Shown here one piece after another: positions 46,201 through 56,595 of a stretch of DNA of 64,000 nt. Position 1 is the stretch's first letter. Each line of letters begins with the position of its first letter. Made by a program: the position numbers and the translations under genes. The notes below the pieces were generated by a model that was given only the letters and a program-made list of their open reading frames with translations, had not been told where the DNA came from and did not search any database. Source of the stretch: Hyperoodon ampullatus (taxonomy: Eukaryota > Chordata > Mammalia > Artiodactyla > Ziphiidae); assembly GCA_949752795.1 (NCBI GenBank), contig OX457057.1, forward strand, positions 99,537,513 through 99,601,512, read 5' to 3'.

Positions 46201-49200
46201 AAGTTGTCAGTTCATACCCTTTGGCCCATAAGATTTTTGAGGAAAAGACTCAGCATTTACAAGAATTGTTCAGCAAAATTCCATTTAATCAAGCCTTGGT
46301 CTTTTCTAATTTACACAGCAGGTAATGTACCTTAAAAAGTCATCTGGGGGGCTTCCCTGGTGGCGCAGTGGTTGGGAGTCCGCCTGCCGATGCAGGGGAC
46401 ACGGGTTCATGCCCCGGTCCAGGAGGATCCCACATGCCGCAGAGTGGCTGGGCCTGTGAGCCGTGGCCGCTGAGCCTGCGCGTCCGGAGCCTGTGCTCCG
46501 CAATGGGAGAGGCCACGACAGTGAGAGGCCCGCGTACTGCAAAAAAAAAAAAAAAGAAAGGTCATCTGGGGAACTTGTGAAATAAAAGGATAGGTGTGGG
46601 GCAGTATTTGTAAAGTTATAACCCTCTGTGTTATTTTTCATAGAGCACAACACTTGGCTGATATCCTTTCTTCTAAAGGCTTTCCTGCAGAGTGCATTTC
46701 AGGTAAGTTCATCTCTTAAATTTAATCTTTGTTTAGCATCCTGACTTGAAGCTTCTCCAAAGTCAGGAGGAAGAGATACCACTTCCTGAGTTGTCTTGTG
46801 AGTGTGAGGTTACACTGAGTCTTCAGAGTAAAAGGAATTTCAGGTTTATTTTTCACTGGGATTTGTCTTTTTAAGAAGTAACATGGTATATACTAAAAAA
46901 CTAGAAAACTGGAGTTATATCCACAAAGAACTTAATAACTTTACAAAATAGAGTCTGTCTTTATTATCTTAAGATAATCATTGTAAAAAATGCAAAGAAT
47001 TGCTAACTAAATTGACTTTTACAGTCTTGTGGAAGGCAAAACTAATTCATTTTTGACACAAAGCTAAATTATTACTGTTGACCTAGGAATGAAAGATTTA
47101 AAGGAATTTTTGATAAGTGAGATCCTTTTTAGAGTTTTGATTGCTATCTCAGCTTAGTTTTTAACCTGTTAGCATAAGCTCATTTAGTCGTGGTAAATCA
47201 TGAGATACTGGGGAGACTGTTTTCTCATGGACCAGTATTTGGATGATAGATCACACTTCAACACCAAATTGGTAAACAGCTGGTTAAAGCAATTTTATTT
47301 TCCTAAGAATTGTTAAACCTCATATGGCACTTTGTAGATATAATGTTTTTTAAAATTTTTTTTATTTTTATTATTTATTTATTTATTTTATTAGTCTCTG
47401 CTTTACAACAAAGTGAATCAGTCATACATATACATCTGTTCTCACATTTAATTTAATTTAAAAAAATTTTTTTTGCGGTACGCGGGCCTCTCACTGTTGG
47501 GGCCTCTCCCGTTGCGGAGCGCAGGCTCAGCGGCCATGGCTCATGGGCCCAGCCGCTCTGCGGCATGTGGGATCTTCCCGGACCGGGGCAAGAACCCGTG
47601 TCCCCTGCATCAACAGGCGGACTCTCAACCACTGTGCCACCAGGGAAGCCCAGATATAATGTTATATCTGCAGGCATAGCCTAGTCACCATTTAAAATTG
47701 AATTTCGAGTTGATTGCCTAACCATATTTTAGAAGATTCTGACTTCAGGTTTTGTTTGTTTGTTTTTCCTGACTTTAGTTCTTAACCTAGATTTGCATAT
47801 AAGGACAGAATTAACTTTGGTTGTTAAAGTGTTAAGACTGGCAATTATGATTTCTGATTTTTGTGGACTTGATAAATGTATGTTCACTTGTTTTTATATG
47901 ACTTTCTTTCTGGGTCTTTTTAGGCAACATGAATCAGAATCAGCGTCTTGATGCTATGGCTAAACTGAAGCAGTTTCATTGCAGAGTCCTCGTTTCCACA
48001 GATTTGGTAAATTTCCTGTTCAGTTTGGGTGACTAATCCATCTGGACATATGTTCTGTTATCAAATGTACAGATTTCATCTATTATTTTAGGTGGGTGTA
48101 TCTGACAAGAATACCAGAAGATAATTGTCTTTCCAGTACTGGGGAATATGCCTTCTTCCTAAAAATGTCTTTTATATTTTTATCTTTATTGTTGAAATTA
48201 GTCATTAGAAATGAATTTTCTTTTCCTTTGCTCCTAAATATCCTCCTTGTTCTTAAATATCCTCCTATTCTTAATTTGGCTCTTGGTTATACTGAATAAT
48301 ATAGTGTGCCATGCAATGGCTAATGCACACATACAACTGTTCTCTTCTTCAATTCAAGACTTCCCGTGGAATTGATGCTGAGAACGTGAATCTGGTTGTA
48401 AACCTGGATGTACCATTGGATTGGGAGACATATATGCATCGGATTGGCAGAGCTGGCCGTTTTGGTAAAAAAAAAAAAAAAAAAAAAAAAAAGGAAAGAA
48501 CAAAGTTTGGGTGCTTTCTTTAAGGGGAGGAAGCTATAATGTGACAGGTGGACTTCAAGTGTCATATATGTGAAAATGATTTACTACTTAACATTCCTTC
48601 TGTGCTTTAGGTACTTTGGGACTGACAGTGACCTACTGCTGTAGGGGAGAAGAAGAAAATATGGTGATGAAAATTGCCCAGAAATGTAAGATCAATCTTC
48701 TGCCTTTACCAGGTATATTTTTTCTGTTTCATATTGCTGTAAAAATAATGATGATAGGCCTAAAAAAGTAATAGTTAACATAGAGTACTTATGTGTTGGA
48801 TACTGTTCTAAGTATATATGTTAACTCATGTAATTCTCACCACAGTTATGTGAGGTATGTGCTATTATTATCTACCTTTTGTAGATGAGGATATTGAGGC
48901 ATAGAGAGGTTAAATATTTGTCTAAGGTCTTACAGCTAATAAGTAGCAGGGAGAAGATTGCAAACTAACAACACATGAAAAATGAAAAATATTTTCCTAC
49001 TGTATTAACTCCATATTTTGTAGCCCTGAAATTTGATTTTATTCTTTTATATCAAGGGATGTATTTTACCTCCTATGTTGCTATGAAGGTAATTCTTGCC
49101 ATATTCTCCTTTGTCACCATGGGGAAGGAATAGTATCTTTAATTTGAACACTTCTGAAAATGTTGAAGTGTTTTCTTTTGATTGTAATGAATCATTTATC

Positions 49201-52200
49201 AAGCTGCTTTTTTAAAAATTTTTATTTATTTATTTTTGGCTGTGTTGGGTCTTTGTTGGGTCTTCGTTGCTGCGTACGGGCTTCCTCTAGTTGCGGTGAG
49301 CGGGGGCTGCTCTTCGTTGCGGTGCGCGGGCCTCTCATTGCAGTGGCTTCTCTTGTTACAGAACGTGGGCTCTAGGCACACGGGCTTCAGTAGTTGTGAC
49401 ACGTGGGCTCAGTAGTTGTGGCTCCTGGAAGTGCCCGCCCAGTTTTTTAGGGTTTCTAAAAAAGTTTTCAAGAGATCATTAATAGTTTCAAACATGCATT
49501 GTTTCCAAGACAGCAGTTTTAAAAAGCAACTTGGGGTTTCCCTGGTGGCGCAGTGGTTAGGAATCCACCTGCCAGTGCAGGGGACACGGGTTCAATCCCT
49601 GGTCTGGGAAGATCCCACATGCCGCAGAGCAACTAAGCCCATGCGCCACAACTAATGAGCCTGCGCTCTAGAGCCCACGAGCCACAGCTACTGAAGCCCA
49701 CGAGCCTAGAGCCCGTGCTCCACAATAAGAGAAGCCACTGCAGTGAGAAGCCTGTGAGCCACAACGAAGAGTAGCCCCCGTTCACCGCAACTAGGGAAAG
49801 CCCGCGTGCGGCAACGAAGATCCAATGCAGCCAGTCAATCAATCGATCAATCAATAAACAAACAAACTTACTAAAAAAAAAAAAAAAAAACAACTCCTGG
49901 GTGGAAATATGGTTTATTTGCTGTACAACTGACCCTTGAACAACAATGGGGGGTTTAGAGGCACTGAGCCTCCATGCAGCATAAATCCCTGTATAGCTTA
50001 TAGTCAGTCTTCCATCCCTGCCTTTCTGCATCCACTGATTCAGCCAACAGCAGATTGTATAGTACTGTTGTACGTATTGGAAAAAATCTGCATATAACTG
50101 GACCTTCACAGTTCATACCTGCAGTTCAGACCCGTGTCATTCAAAGGTCAACTGTATATGTTAATGTATGCATGTTAGTGTGTGTATATATACGTTGTAT
50201 AGATACATAAATGTATACTTATATAATGTATACATGACCTTCTGGAAGATGGAATATGTAGTTATTGAATAAATATAACAATGAATATTTTACCAATTTA
50301 TATTTAACTCCTTTAGTGATTTTTACAAAGCTAGATGAAGCACAGGTTTGGGAGTACTGTGGATTTTAGTAGTTTTGGCTTTGTGATAACTCATTTTCAC
50401 AGATTTTTTAAATTGCTCTAAGCTTATGTCCTGATTTACAAAATATTTGTTTTTAGAGTAGATGGTCTTTAGGTTCTCTATCAGTTCTAAGACTATATTT
50501 TGTTAATTCTCTCTATGTATAAGTCTATTGGTGATCTTTATAGTTATAAATAATGGAAAAAATAAATCGAAAATTGGTACAAGAGAGTTAGGACTTGTGG
50601 TAGGACTCAGTATCATAACATCTAGTGATAAAAATAAGATTTGCCTTTGGTTACCGGAAAGTGACATATTTGGATCTTTATGAAAAGTTAACAGAGCCCC
50701 GAAATGATGAGAAAATGATATTTATAGTGTTAGATCTATACTGGACTAGGCACTTGTGTGGCAACAGACTGTTCGGGTGAGTTGCCTGGAGCAGGATCAG
50801 GGGGGAATTGGCCTGAATGATAGGTCTCCGCAAGCAAGGGATGGCACCTTAGTAGGAATCCAAGTTTAGTTAGAGGGTCTGTTCAGTGAAGGATCAAGAG
50901 TCCCAGCTGAAGAATCCAGATCTGAGGGAATGAGTAGTGGGTACACTACATGCAACACCACTAGCAGCAACAGACAGGTGAGGTCTTTGTAAAGCAGGGC
51001 CTCTGTGTACTTAGTCTGCCTAAGATGAAAATTGGTCACACTTTGGAAAGATCTGAGTGCAGGTGGAAGCAAATTGTCATGCCTGGATGGGATAGGGAAT
51101 TTAGGGAGTTAGAGCCAGCAAATTTTTTTAAACTTACAAGTGCCATTGGTACCACAGATCTTTTCACAGTCATCTGGCTTTTTTCCCCGTGGAGGTTTTT
51201 TTCCTCCACCGTTGAGGGCAGTGATTTCCCCCTGGTAGAATATAGGGTGGCAGATTTACTTGGGTACAGAGTTGCAGTTGTAATATTTCCCAGTTGGTAA
51301 GCTTTGGGGAGCACAATCCATTTTCTAATATCTTGTTTTGCTGTTATCAGTAGTGAGATAATGGGGAGGAGTTGGGGAGAGGGAGACGAGGAAGGATGGG
51401 AGAATCGCTGTAGAGGCATACCTCACTCCTAGAATAATAAGCTCTTTTCGAGTGAGGGGGTATGGGATGGGTCTTTTATATTTTTGGGCAAATTTCCTTA
51501 CTGCAAGTTTTGCTTAGGTCTTTTAAAATACTAATATATTAAGCTTCTTAGTATAGTGTTAGTATATTTTGTTTCTTAATCTTATTTGACCATGGAAAGC
51601 TTTATTAATCCATTCAGAAAATGCTGGTCTAGAACAGCTTGAGAATTAAATACTTTTTTTATTCCTTTTATGTAGATCCTATTCCTCCTGGTCTGATGGA
51701 AGAATGTTTGGATTGGGATGTGGAGGTTGAAGCTGCCATGCATACATATGGCTTAGCAAGTATACCTACACAGACCCTAAAACAAATTCAAAAAATAGAG
51801 AGCACCTTTCAAACTCAGAAAGCTCATGGTAACCACATGGCTTCATCTAGAAATACTTCTGTATCTGCACTATCAGTCAAATCAAAAAATAATACCAAAC
51901 AAAAGCTTCCTGTGAAAAGCCACTCAGAGTGTGGAATTATAGAAAAAGCCATGTCACCAAAACAACTGGGCTGTGCCGTACAATTGGAAGAGCAAATGAA
52001 GAATTCTGTTCAGACCTCTGTTGAAAACTCTACTAACAGTAAGCACCAAGTCAAAGAAGCTTCTGTGTCACTCCCCAAAATTCCTTGTCTGTCTTCCTTT
52101 AAAACCCATCTGCCATGTACTTTGACTTTTGCAGAATTGATGGAGGATTATGAACACTATATTAAAGAGGGGTTAGAGAAACCTGTGGAAGTCATCAGAC

Positions 52201-52838
52201 ACTACACAGGTCCTGGGGATCAGACTGTGAATCCTCAAAATGGTTTTGTGAGAAATAGAATTACTGAAGACAGTGTGCAGATATTGGCAAGTAGTAGCCA
52301 ATCTGGAGACTCTGAGAGTGACAGTGATTCTTACAGTTCAAGGAGTTCTTCCCAGAGCAAAGGAAGTAAGTCATACTTGGAAGGTTCTTCTGATACTCAG
52401 CTGAAAGACTTGGAATCTATTCCTGTGGGTGGCCATATCTCTTTGGAACAACCTCTGAATGGAAATGACACCCCTCGTCTAGTAGAGTATCAAGAATCAC
52501 CTGAAATCCAAATAAAGGCAAGGCATAAAGAGGGAGCTAACCATAACCAGAGAGCTAAGCAGAGCCGGAGAACCCTTCGCAGGCGGTCTTCCTATCGATT
52601 GCAGACAGAACCCCAGGAAGATGGTTGGTATGACCGCCATAGGGAAACACATCCGAGTTTTTCTAACACCTGTCAGGACTATGAGGAGTACTGGAGAGCT
52701 TACTACTGGGCGTGGCAGGAATACTATGCTGCTGCTTCTCAGTCGTATTATTGGAATGCTCAGAGGCATCCAAGCTGGATGGCAGCCTATCACATGAATA
52801 CCATTTATCTACAAGAAATGATGCGTGGCAACCAGTGA
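42987..52838 (+). CDS. DDX20: DDX20 (Gemin3/DP103), DEAD-box RNA helicase, 11 exons
   Basis: Coding exons: 42987-43287, 44021-44115, 44905-45073, 45670-45784, 45909-46051, 46183-46321, 46644-46702, 47924-48006, 48359-48464, 48611-48712, 51676-52838. All introns are GT-AG, every junction phase joins, and the product is 824 residues, the human length. Helicase motifs: Q motif about 81-95 ([15 protein letters not shown]), Walker A AKSGTGKT 106-113, PTRE 138-141, GG 167-168, SPGR 187-190, DEAD 211-214, SAT 243-245, LVFSN 313-317, RGID 371-374, HRIGRAGR 395-402. All catalytic residues are present. The tail (438-824) is low-complexity, with a Ser/Asp-rich patch ([20 protein letters not shown]) and a Tyr/Trp-rich C-terminus. 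In family knowledge it is an ATP-dependent helicase of the SMN complex in cytoplasm and nuclear gems, assembling spliceosomal snRNPs; the tail binds SMN and transcription factors. Confidence 0.98.
43540..43822 (+). mobile_element. MLT1-like (MaLR) LTR relic in DDX20 intron 1
   Basis: Recognisable LTR text: GTAGGCCCTAAATCCAGTGA, GAGTCCTTATAAGAGAAGG, TACCTTGATTTCATATTTCT and AATAAATTTCTGCTTTCTAA. It is an old mammalian endogenous-retrovirus-like LTR with no coding content here. Confidence 0.8.
44021..44115 (+). other. DDX20: DDX20 exon 2
   Basis: Residues 101-132; contains Walker A (AKSGTGKT). Acceptor TCCTCCTCAG, donor CAG|GTGAGT. Confidence 0.97.
44785..44832. repeat. Perfect inverted repeat, 22-bp arms, 4-bp loop, in DDX20 intron 2
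   Basis: The left arm at 44785-44806 is the exact reverse complement of the right arm at 44811-44832, with CTCA between. It ends 72 nt before exon 3. On RNA it would fold into a 22-bp perfect stem with a 4-nt loop. I recognise no known repeat family. Confidence 0.97.
44905..45073 (+). other. DDX20: DDX20 exon 3
   Basis: Residues 133-188 plus one base; contains PTRE (motif Ia) and the GG motif (Ib). Acceptor GTTTTTAG, donor CCTG|GTAAGA. Confidence 0.97.
45670..45784 (+). other. DDX20: DDX20 exon 4
   Basis: Residues 189-226 plus two bases; carries the DEAD box (ILDEADKLL). Donor AAA|GTAAGA. Confidence 0.97.
45909..46051 (+). other. DDX20: DDX20 exon 5
   Basis: Residues 227-274 plus one base; carries SAT (motif III). 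The donor ATAG|GTGTGT is non-consensus at +4/+5 relative to GTAAGT. Confidence 0.96.
46183..46321 (+). other. DDX20: DDX20 exon 6
   Basis: Residues 275-320 plus two bases; contains motif IV (ALVFSN). Only 28 nt separate its end from the SINE in intron 6. Confidence 0.97.
46350..46560 (+). mobile_element. Young CHR-2-like SINE in DDX20 intron 6, 11-bp TSD
   Basis: Near-consensus element from GGCTTCCCTGGTGGCGCAG to an A-tail. Direct repeats GTCATCTGGGG at 46339-46349 and 46561-46571 flank it exactly. The insertion grew intron 6 from about 100 to 322 nt. Confidence 0.97.
46644..46702 (+). other. DDX20: DDX20 exon 7 (59 nt)
   Basis: Residues 321-340 plus flanking partial codons, within the second RecA-like domain. 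Its length is not a multiple of three, so skipping would shift the frame. Oppositely oriented SINEs of the same subfamily flank it. Confidence 0.96.
47348..47651 (-). mobile_element. SINE/L1 3'-end chimeric insertion in DDX20 intron 7, 12-bp TSD
   Basis: On the minus strand, a full CHR-2-like SINE (about 47651 down to 47467) is followed by an AT-rich junction and then sequence resembling an L1 3' end (about 47432-47390, including ATGTATATGTATGACTGATT), with an A-rich tail. The perfect direct repeat AGATATAATGTT at 47336-47347 and 47652-47663 encloses both parts, so they arrived together. The SINE copy lacks a GTCCGGAGCCTGT segment present in the intron 6 copy. Confidence 0.85.
47924..48006 (+). 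other. DDX20: DDX20 exon 8
   Basis: Residues 341-368, leading into motif V (VSTDL). Acceptor CTTTTTAG, donor TTG|GTAAAT. Confidence 0.97.
48359..48464 (+). other. DDX20: DDX20 exon 9
   Basis: Residues 369-403 plus one base; carries TSRGID (motif V) and HRIGRAGR (motif VI). Its donor is TTTG|GTAAAA followed by a long A run. Confidence 0.97.
48467..48492 (+). repeat. 26-A tract directly after the DDX20 intron 9 donor
   Basis: An uninterrupted run of A starts at intron position +3. No SINE body is attached on either side. Confidence 0.97.
48611..48712 (+). other. DDX20: DDX20 exon 10
   Basis: Residues 404-437 plus one base, the end of the helicase core. Donor CCAG|GTATAT. Confidence 0.97.
48765..48960 (-). 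repeat. MIR relic in DDX20 intron 10
   Basis: Contains typical MIR phrases such as GATGAGGATATTGAGGCATA and GTCTAAGGTCTTACAGC. Orientation is a best guess. Confidence 0.7.
49208..49424 (-). mobile_element. CHR SINE, long form, 5'-truncated, in DDX20 intron 10
   Basis: Minus-strand copy with its AT-rich tail at the left and CTTCGTTGCGGTGCGCGGG-type body. The tRNA-like head is missing at the right end. Confidence 0.9.
49533..49890 (+). mobile_element. CHR SINE, long form, full length, in DDX20 intron 10
   Basis: Runs from GGGGTTTCCCTGGTGGCGCA through the long-form body (CAACGAAGAGTAGCCCCCG) to an A-tail at 49873-49890. It is oriented opposite to the copy 109 bp to its left. Confidence 0.95.
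49924..50156. mobile_element. Tigger/MER-type DNA transposon relic (nonautonomous)
   Basis: About 233 bp with imperfect terminal inverted repeats (TACAACTGACCCTTGAACAA at the left; complement of TTCAAAGGTCAACTGTA at the right), a TA dinucleotide at each end, and no coding capacity. I place it in the Tigger-like group from memory of this terminal sequence. Confidence 0.65.
50157..51675 (+). other. Remainder of DDX20 intron 10, nothing recognised
   Basis: AT-rich unique sequence ending in a pyrimidine-rich acceptor (TTCCTTTTATGTAG). No coding frame with splice support. Confidence 0.6.
51676..52838 (+). other. DDX20: DDX20 exon 11 (terminal coding exon)
   Basis: Residues 438-824 and the stop codon; encodes the whole C-terminal tail that in the family contacts SMN and other partners. 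Confidence 0.97.
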
Positions 52839-53355
52839 TTATAGGCTGCACGTCACGCCATCTGGGAATATCAACAAGTGATACCTTTGGATTGCCATCC
52901 TTGACCTGTAGTAGAGTGGCATATAGTGGCATTTTTGAGGAACTGGAGAAGTTTTGAGGCTTTCCACTGGGACACATCTAGTTTTCAGATTCTTTTGACC
53001 TAAATCAACCTGATTCAGGTCAGGTGAATTATCTTCTTTAAAAAAACTTCCTGGATGAGATTCTTGAAAGAAAATTTGGGGGACATAGAGCTAAAGGTCC
53101 CAGGGTGCCATTTTCTGTAAGCCGTTCCAAAAAGAAACACTTAAAAAGACATATGCCACTGCTTACTTAAAAGAAATAAAAACAGTTGAGATTTGAAAAA
53201 TAATGCAAGTTTATGCTGTGGAGTTCTTTCCAAAAGTCTTGGGCTATATTTCCATAGAGGTGTGTTCTTGTAGAAATTTGTAGCATGGTAGATCAGAAAG
53301 CCCCCTCTCCTTTTAGGTTTAGGCAGGAAGGAATAAACATTGCTTCAGACTTTCC
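52839..53355 (+). other. DDX20: DDX20 3'UTR, probable
   Basis: AU-rich sequence after the stop with two candidate poly(A) signals, AATAAA at 53175-53180 and AATAAA at 53332-53337. The second would put cleavage near 53355. Longer forms extending past the SINE at 53.5 kb cannot be excluded (ATTAAA at about 53763). Confidence 0.6.
53332..53337 (+). terminator. DDX20: Candidate DDX20 poly(A) signal AATAAA
   Basis: Canonical hexamer about 500 nt after the stop codon; an alternative AATAAA lies at 53175-53180. Confidence 0.45.
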
Positions 53356-53510
53356 CGAAGGTCCTTGATTTGATGCTGTTTGCTTCCAGTAAAAATATTT
53401 ATTACCAGTAAAAATAGAAACTTAGCCAAGTGTGTTGACATGTTTATTGTTCATCTTTTGAATATCTTTTGTCTTTAGAATTGTAGAAGCTGTCTGTGTT
53501 CTTTGGGTTG

Positions 53511-53742
53511 TTTTTTTTTTTGCGGTACGCGGGCCTCTCGCTGTTGTGGCCTCTCCCGTTGCAGAGCACAGGCTCCGGACGCGCAGGCTCAGCAGCCATG
53601 GCTCACGGGCCCAGCCGCTCAGCGGCCATGGCTCACGGGCCCAGCCGCTCCGCGGCATGTGGGATCTTCCCGGACCGGGGCACGAACCCATGTCCCCTGA
53701 ATCGGCAGGCGGACTCCCAACCACTGCGCCACCAGGGAAGCC
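53511..53742 (-). mobile_element. CHR-2-like SINE with internal 30-bp tandem duplication
   Basis: Minus-strand near-consensus element. Positions 53591-53620 and 53621-53650 are tandem copies of a 30-bp body segment differing at one base. Direct repeats CTGTCTGTGTT at 53490-53500 and 53743-53753 mark the target site. It lies just beyond, or inside a long form of, the DDX20 3'UTR. Confidence 0.94.
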
Positions 53743-53759
53743 CTGTCTGTGTTTTTGAT

Positions 53760-56595
53760 GTGCATTAAATAGCTAAGGATCATCAGTGGCTGTCTTGTTT
53801 TTGTTTCTCAGGAAAAGGAGCAGCTCTTAATCTTCGTTGATTTTTGGATCCTTTTATGAATCTGATGAAAGCTATAGATTTGTCCCAGAAAATTTCTCAT
53901 TCTATAATCAAGAATTGTATATGTAATTTCAAAGGGTTCATAGACCCTTTGAAGCCCATCAGTGGAACCCAGGTTAAGAACTGCTGTACTCTGCTGGTAT
54001 GCTAAGGGAAGTTTCTAGCATTTTTCTGAGATGCTGTATCTGTAAATTATGATTTAGATAAATGTAATTAGAAGTTACATATTCTTTAATTTCTTCTCTG
54101 TGGCAGTTCTTTTATGAATATACAGTTGGTTCCCAAACTTCTCTGTGAATGGATTTGTGGTGAGAGAACCGAGTACGAATAGATGTATTTACTTTTTAAA
54201 AGGGAAGGGAAGCTCTCCTTTCCTGTGTGCATACTTGTCTAGGCAATATAAACACTTTCCCCCACGGCTGTCAGCAAACATCCACAGCCATTGTCATTTA
54301 CTGTCTGACACTCACATAACAGCCCTAAACTGTTTAACTTAGATTCCTGTCATTTGGGTTGGGCAATGATATGCTTTATTTATATGTATCAGTACTGTAC
54401 ATGCATTGCCAAGTTAGAGTGAATTAATTAACACTGTAAATAGCAAATCCATAATTAGGTCCAGAATGTCATTAAAAAGACTTTAATTACATGTTTAAGA
54501 TCTTGTCGCTGCTATATAATTGAACTTTCCTGGGTTTTTTTTTTTTTTTTCCTACCCTTTCCCCCACAATACAGCCAAGTTCACAGTTTGTCATTGCTAG
54601 GGGATTTTAATCAGGATACTCCTGCATCTTAATTAGAGATGAGGGTACCCATTAGTCTTGAAATTAATTGGATTCTCTTTTAGGATTGTCTTGTGATCGC
54701 TTTTTTTTTTTTAATAGAAAAATAAGCTGGAGGTAAGCATGTACATAACATGAAAATAATACTGTTTCATTTTTCATAAGCATTTGCTAGGAAAATTTCA
54801 GCAGTTACCTTCCCAAATAAGGGATGTAATTATTGTGGCTGTGGAAGGAATCTGCTGGCATTTGTGTGTTACTGTGTTTGTGTGCAATTTTAATTTGGAA
54901 TTGTCATTCTAGGTGCATATCCCCTTAATCTTTTGGGGACTATAGATAGCTTTTAGGCACATTCACTTGAGAATGTTTTGTTGTGTAGTAGAAGGAGCAG
55001 TTGTCTTGCTTGACTCTGTTACTACCTATTTTTTACTTTGTACTAGTCATTTAACCTCTCGGGGTCCAATTTTCTCATCAATAAAAGGAGGCAGTTGGAC
55101 TAGATTTTTAGGGTCCCTTCTAGTTCTAAGATTTAACTAGTACATGACTAGTAAGAGAAGATAATTTCTAGTTAGAGAAAAGAATAATCTTTTTATGAGT
55201 ATAGAGAGCCTTTATACATTCACTTAATTTGGATGAGGGCTAGTGTGAATTGGTTTAATGTCTGAATTCTAGAATACTAAATCAATACACTTATTACAGC
55301 TGTTCAAGTTAGGCTTTAACTTAAATTAGGCTAGCAGTATTAACATGTAGAGAAATGTTTGAGAAACCTGTTGCTTTGGATAATTCTGGCTTAGAGGATA
55401 CAAGTTATTTTGGGTAATTAAAAGTAATATTTTCTAAACTAGCTTAAGTATTGCAATAATAATTGCTAACCTTTTAAACATAACTTAACCTTAAAAAAAA
55501 AAAGTTTAAAGGTAAACTTCAGCCCCTGAATACTAAAAATAATTGAACAGAAATTATAGTAGTTACAGGTCAACTCATGAGACAAGGGAGTAGTTTGAAG
55601 TTTTAGGGGTTTTTTTCTCCCCCAAATATAAATAAACCTATGTTAATCTTAAAAGATAAAATTATATTTTTGATAGTCATAGCTGACATTGGAACTCTGA
55701 CAAGGTTATTCTCTTGTTTTGGCAGAATATTGTTTTGTGCCGCTGTGAACAAGCACATATATCCCAGTTAACATTTAGTGCTTTGTAATGAAAAAGCACG
55801 TATTGCTCACCACATCTGGTTTCCAGTTACTTTGCTCCAGATTATTTGAGCTGTGAATCTGTAGTGACACCTAGTGGGTGATAAGGATATGAACATTAGT
55901 GATTGAAATGAATTTCACAGCCAACTTCTAGGGCCTTCTGGCATCATGCATTGGCCTAAACCTTCCATTTCTATTTCAGTTTTCATCTATTGGGATCTGG
56001 TTGTTTTGGGTAAATCAAAAGAATCCCTGTTGTTCTTGCCGAATTACGGTGAAATATGAAAACGCCTTTTGCTCTCACTACCTAAACTAGAATTATTAAG
56101 GTTAGAACAGATCTTCAGGATATCTAATCCAATCCCCTCATTTTTAAGAGGAGAAAACAAACAGGCCAAGAGAGAAGAGACTGATATGAAGCCATATAAA
56201 TAAGTGATAGAACCTAAGGGCCTCTGTCATCTGATTTCCAAGCTTTCTGCTATACCCTGTATAGCATTTAATTTTGAGTTTTTAGTTTGAGACGTTGGTT
56301 TAGATGAAGGGGTGGATATTCAGTGTATTTTAGCAGAACCAGTGCAGATTAAAAGCATATTTTCTTTCAGTAATACTGGGCTGTGTCTCAAAATAGAGCT
56401 GTTGGCAAATGCCAAATGCTTTTCCTGTTAGTGAACATCCATGACTAAAGCATACAAGCAGGCAAGAACCATCTCAGATGTCATAGAGGAGTTGCTTGCA
56501 TTGAGGGAGGGCAGGGAAGGGAAGATGAGACTAGACCTTAAGTACCCTTCTGAGATTCTGTGAGTCTTCTGGCAAGGAAGAAAGTCTCTGTTCAA
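53760..56595. other. DDX20-KCND3 intergenic DNA, AT-rich
   Basis: A probable hAT-type DNA-transposon end lies at about 53925-53995, including an inverted repeat TTCAAAGGGT/ACCCTTTGAA at 53928-53953. A MIR-like fragment lies at about 55000-55130. No coding gene is seen. Confidence 0.5.
54405..54700. promoter_or_regulatory. Candidate conserved block rich in TAATTA-type cores
   Basis: Contains GAATTAATTAACAC near 54421, CATAATTAGG near 54451, CTTTAATTACATG near 54482, TCTTAATTAGAG near 54628 and AAATTAATTGG near 54661. Background AT richness makes this weaker than the 38.8-kb block. Confidence 0.3.
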
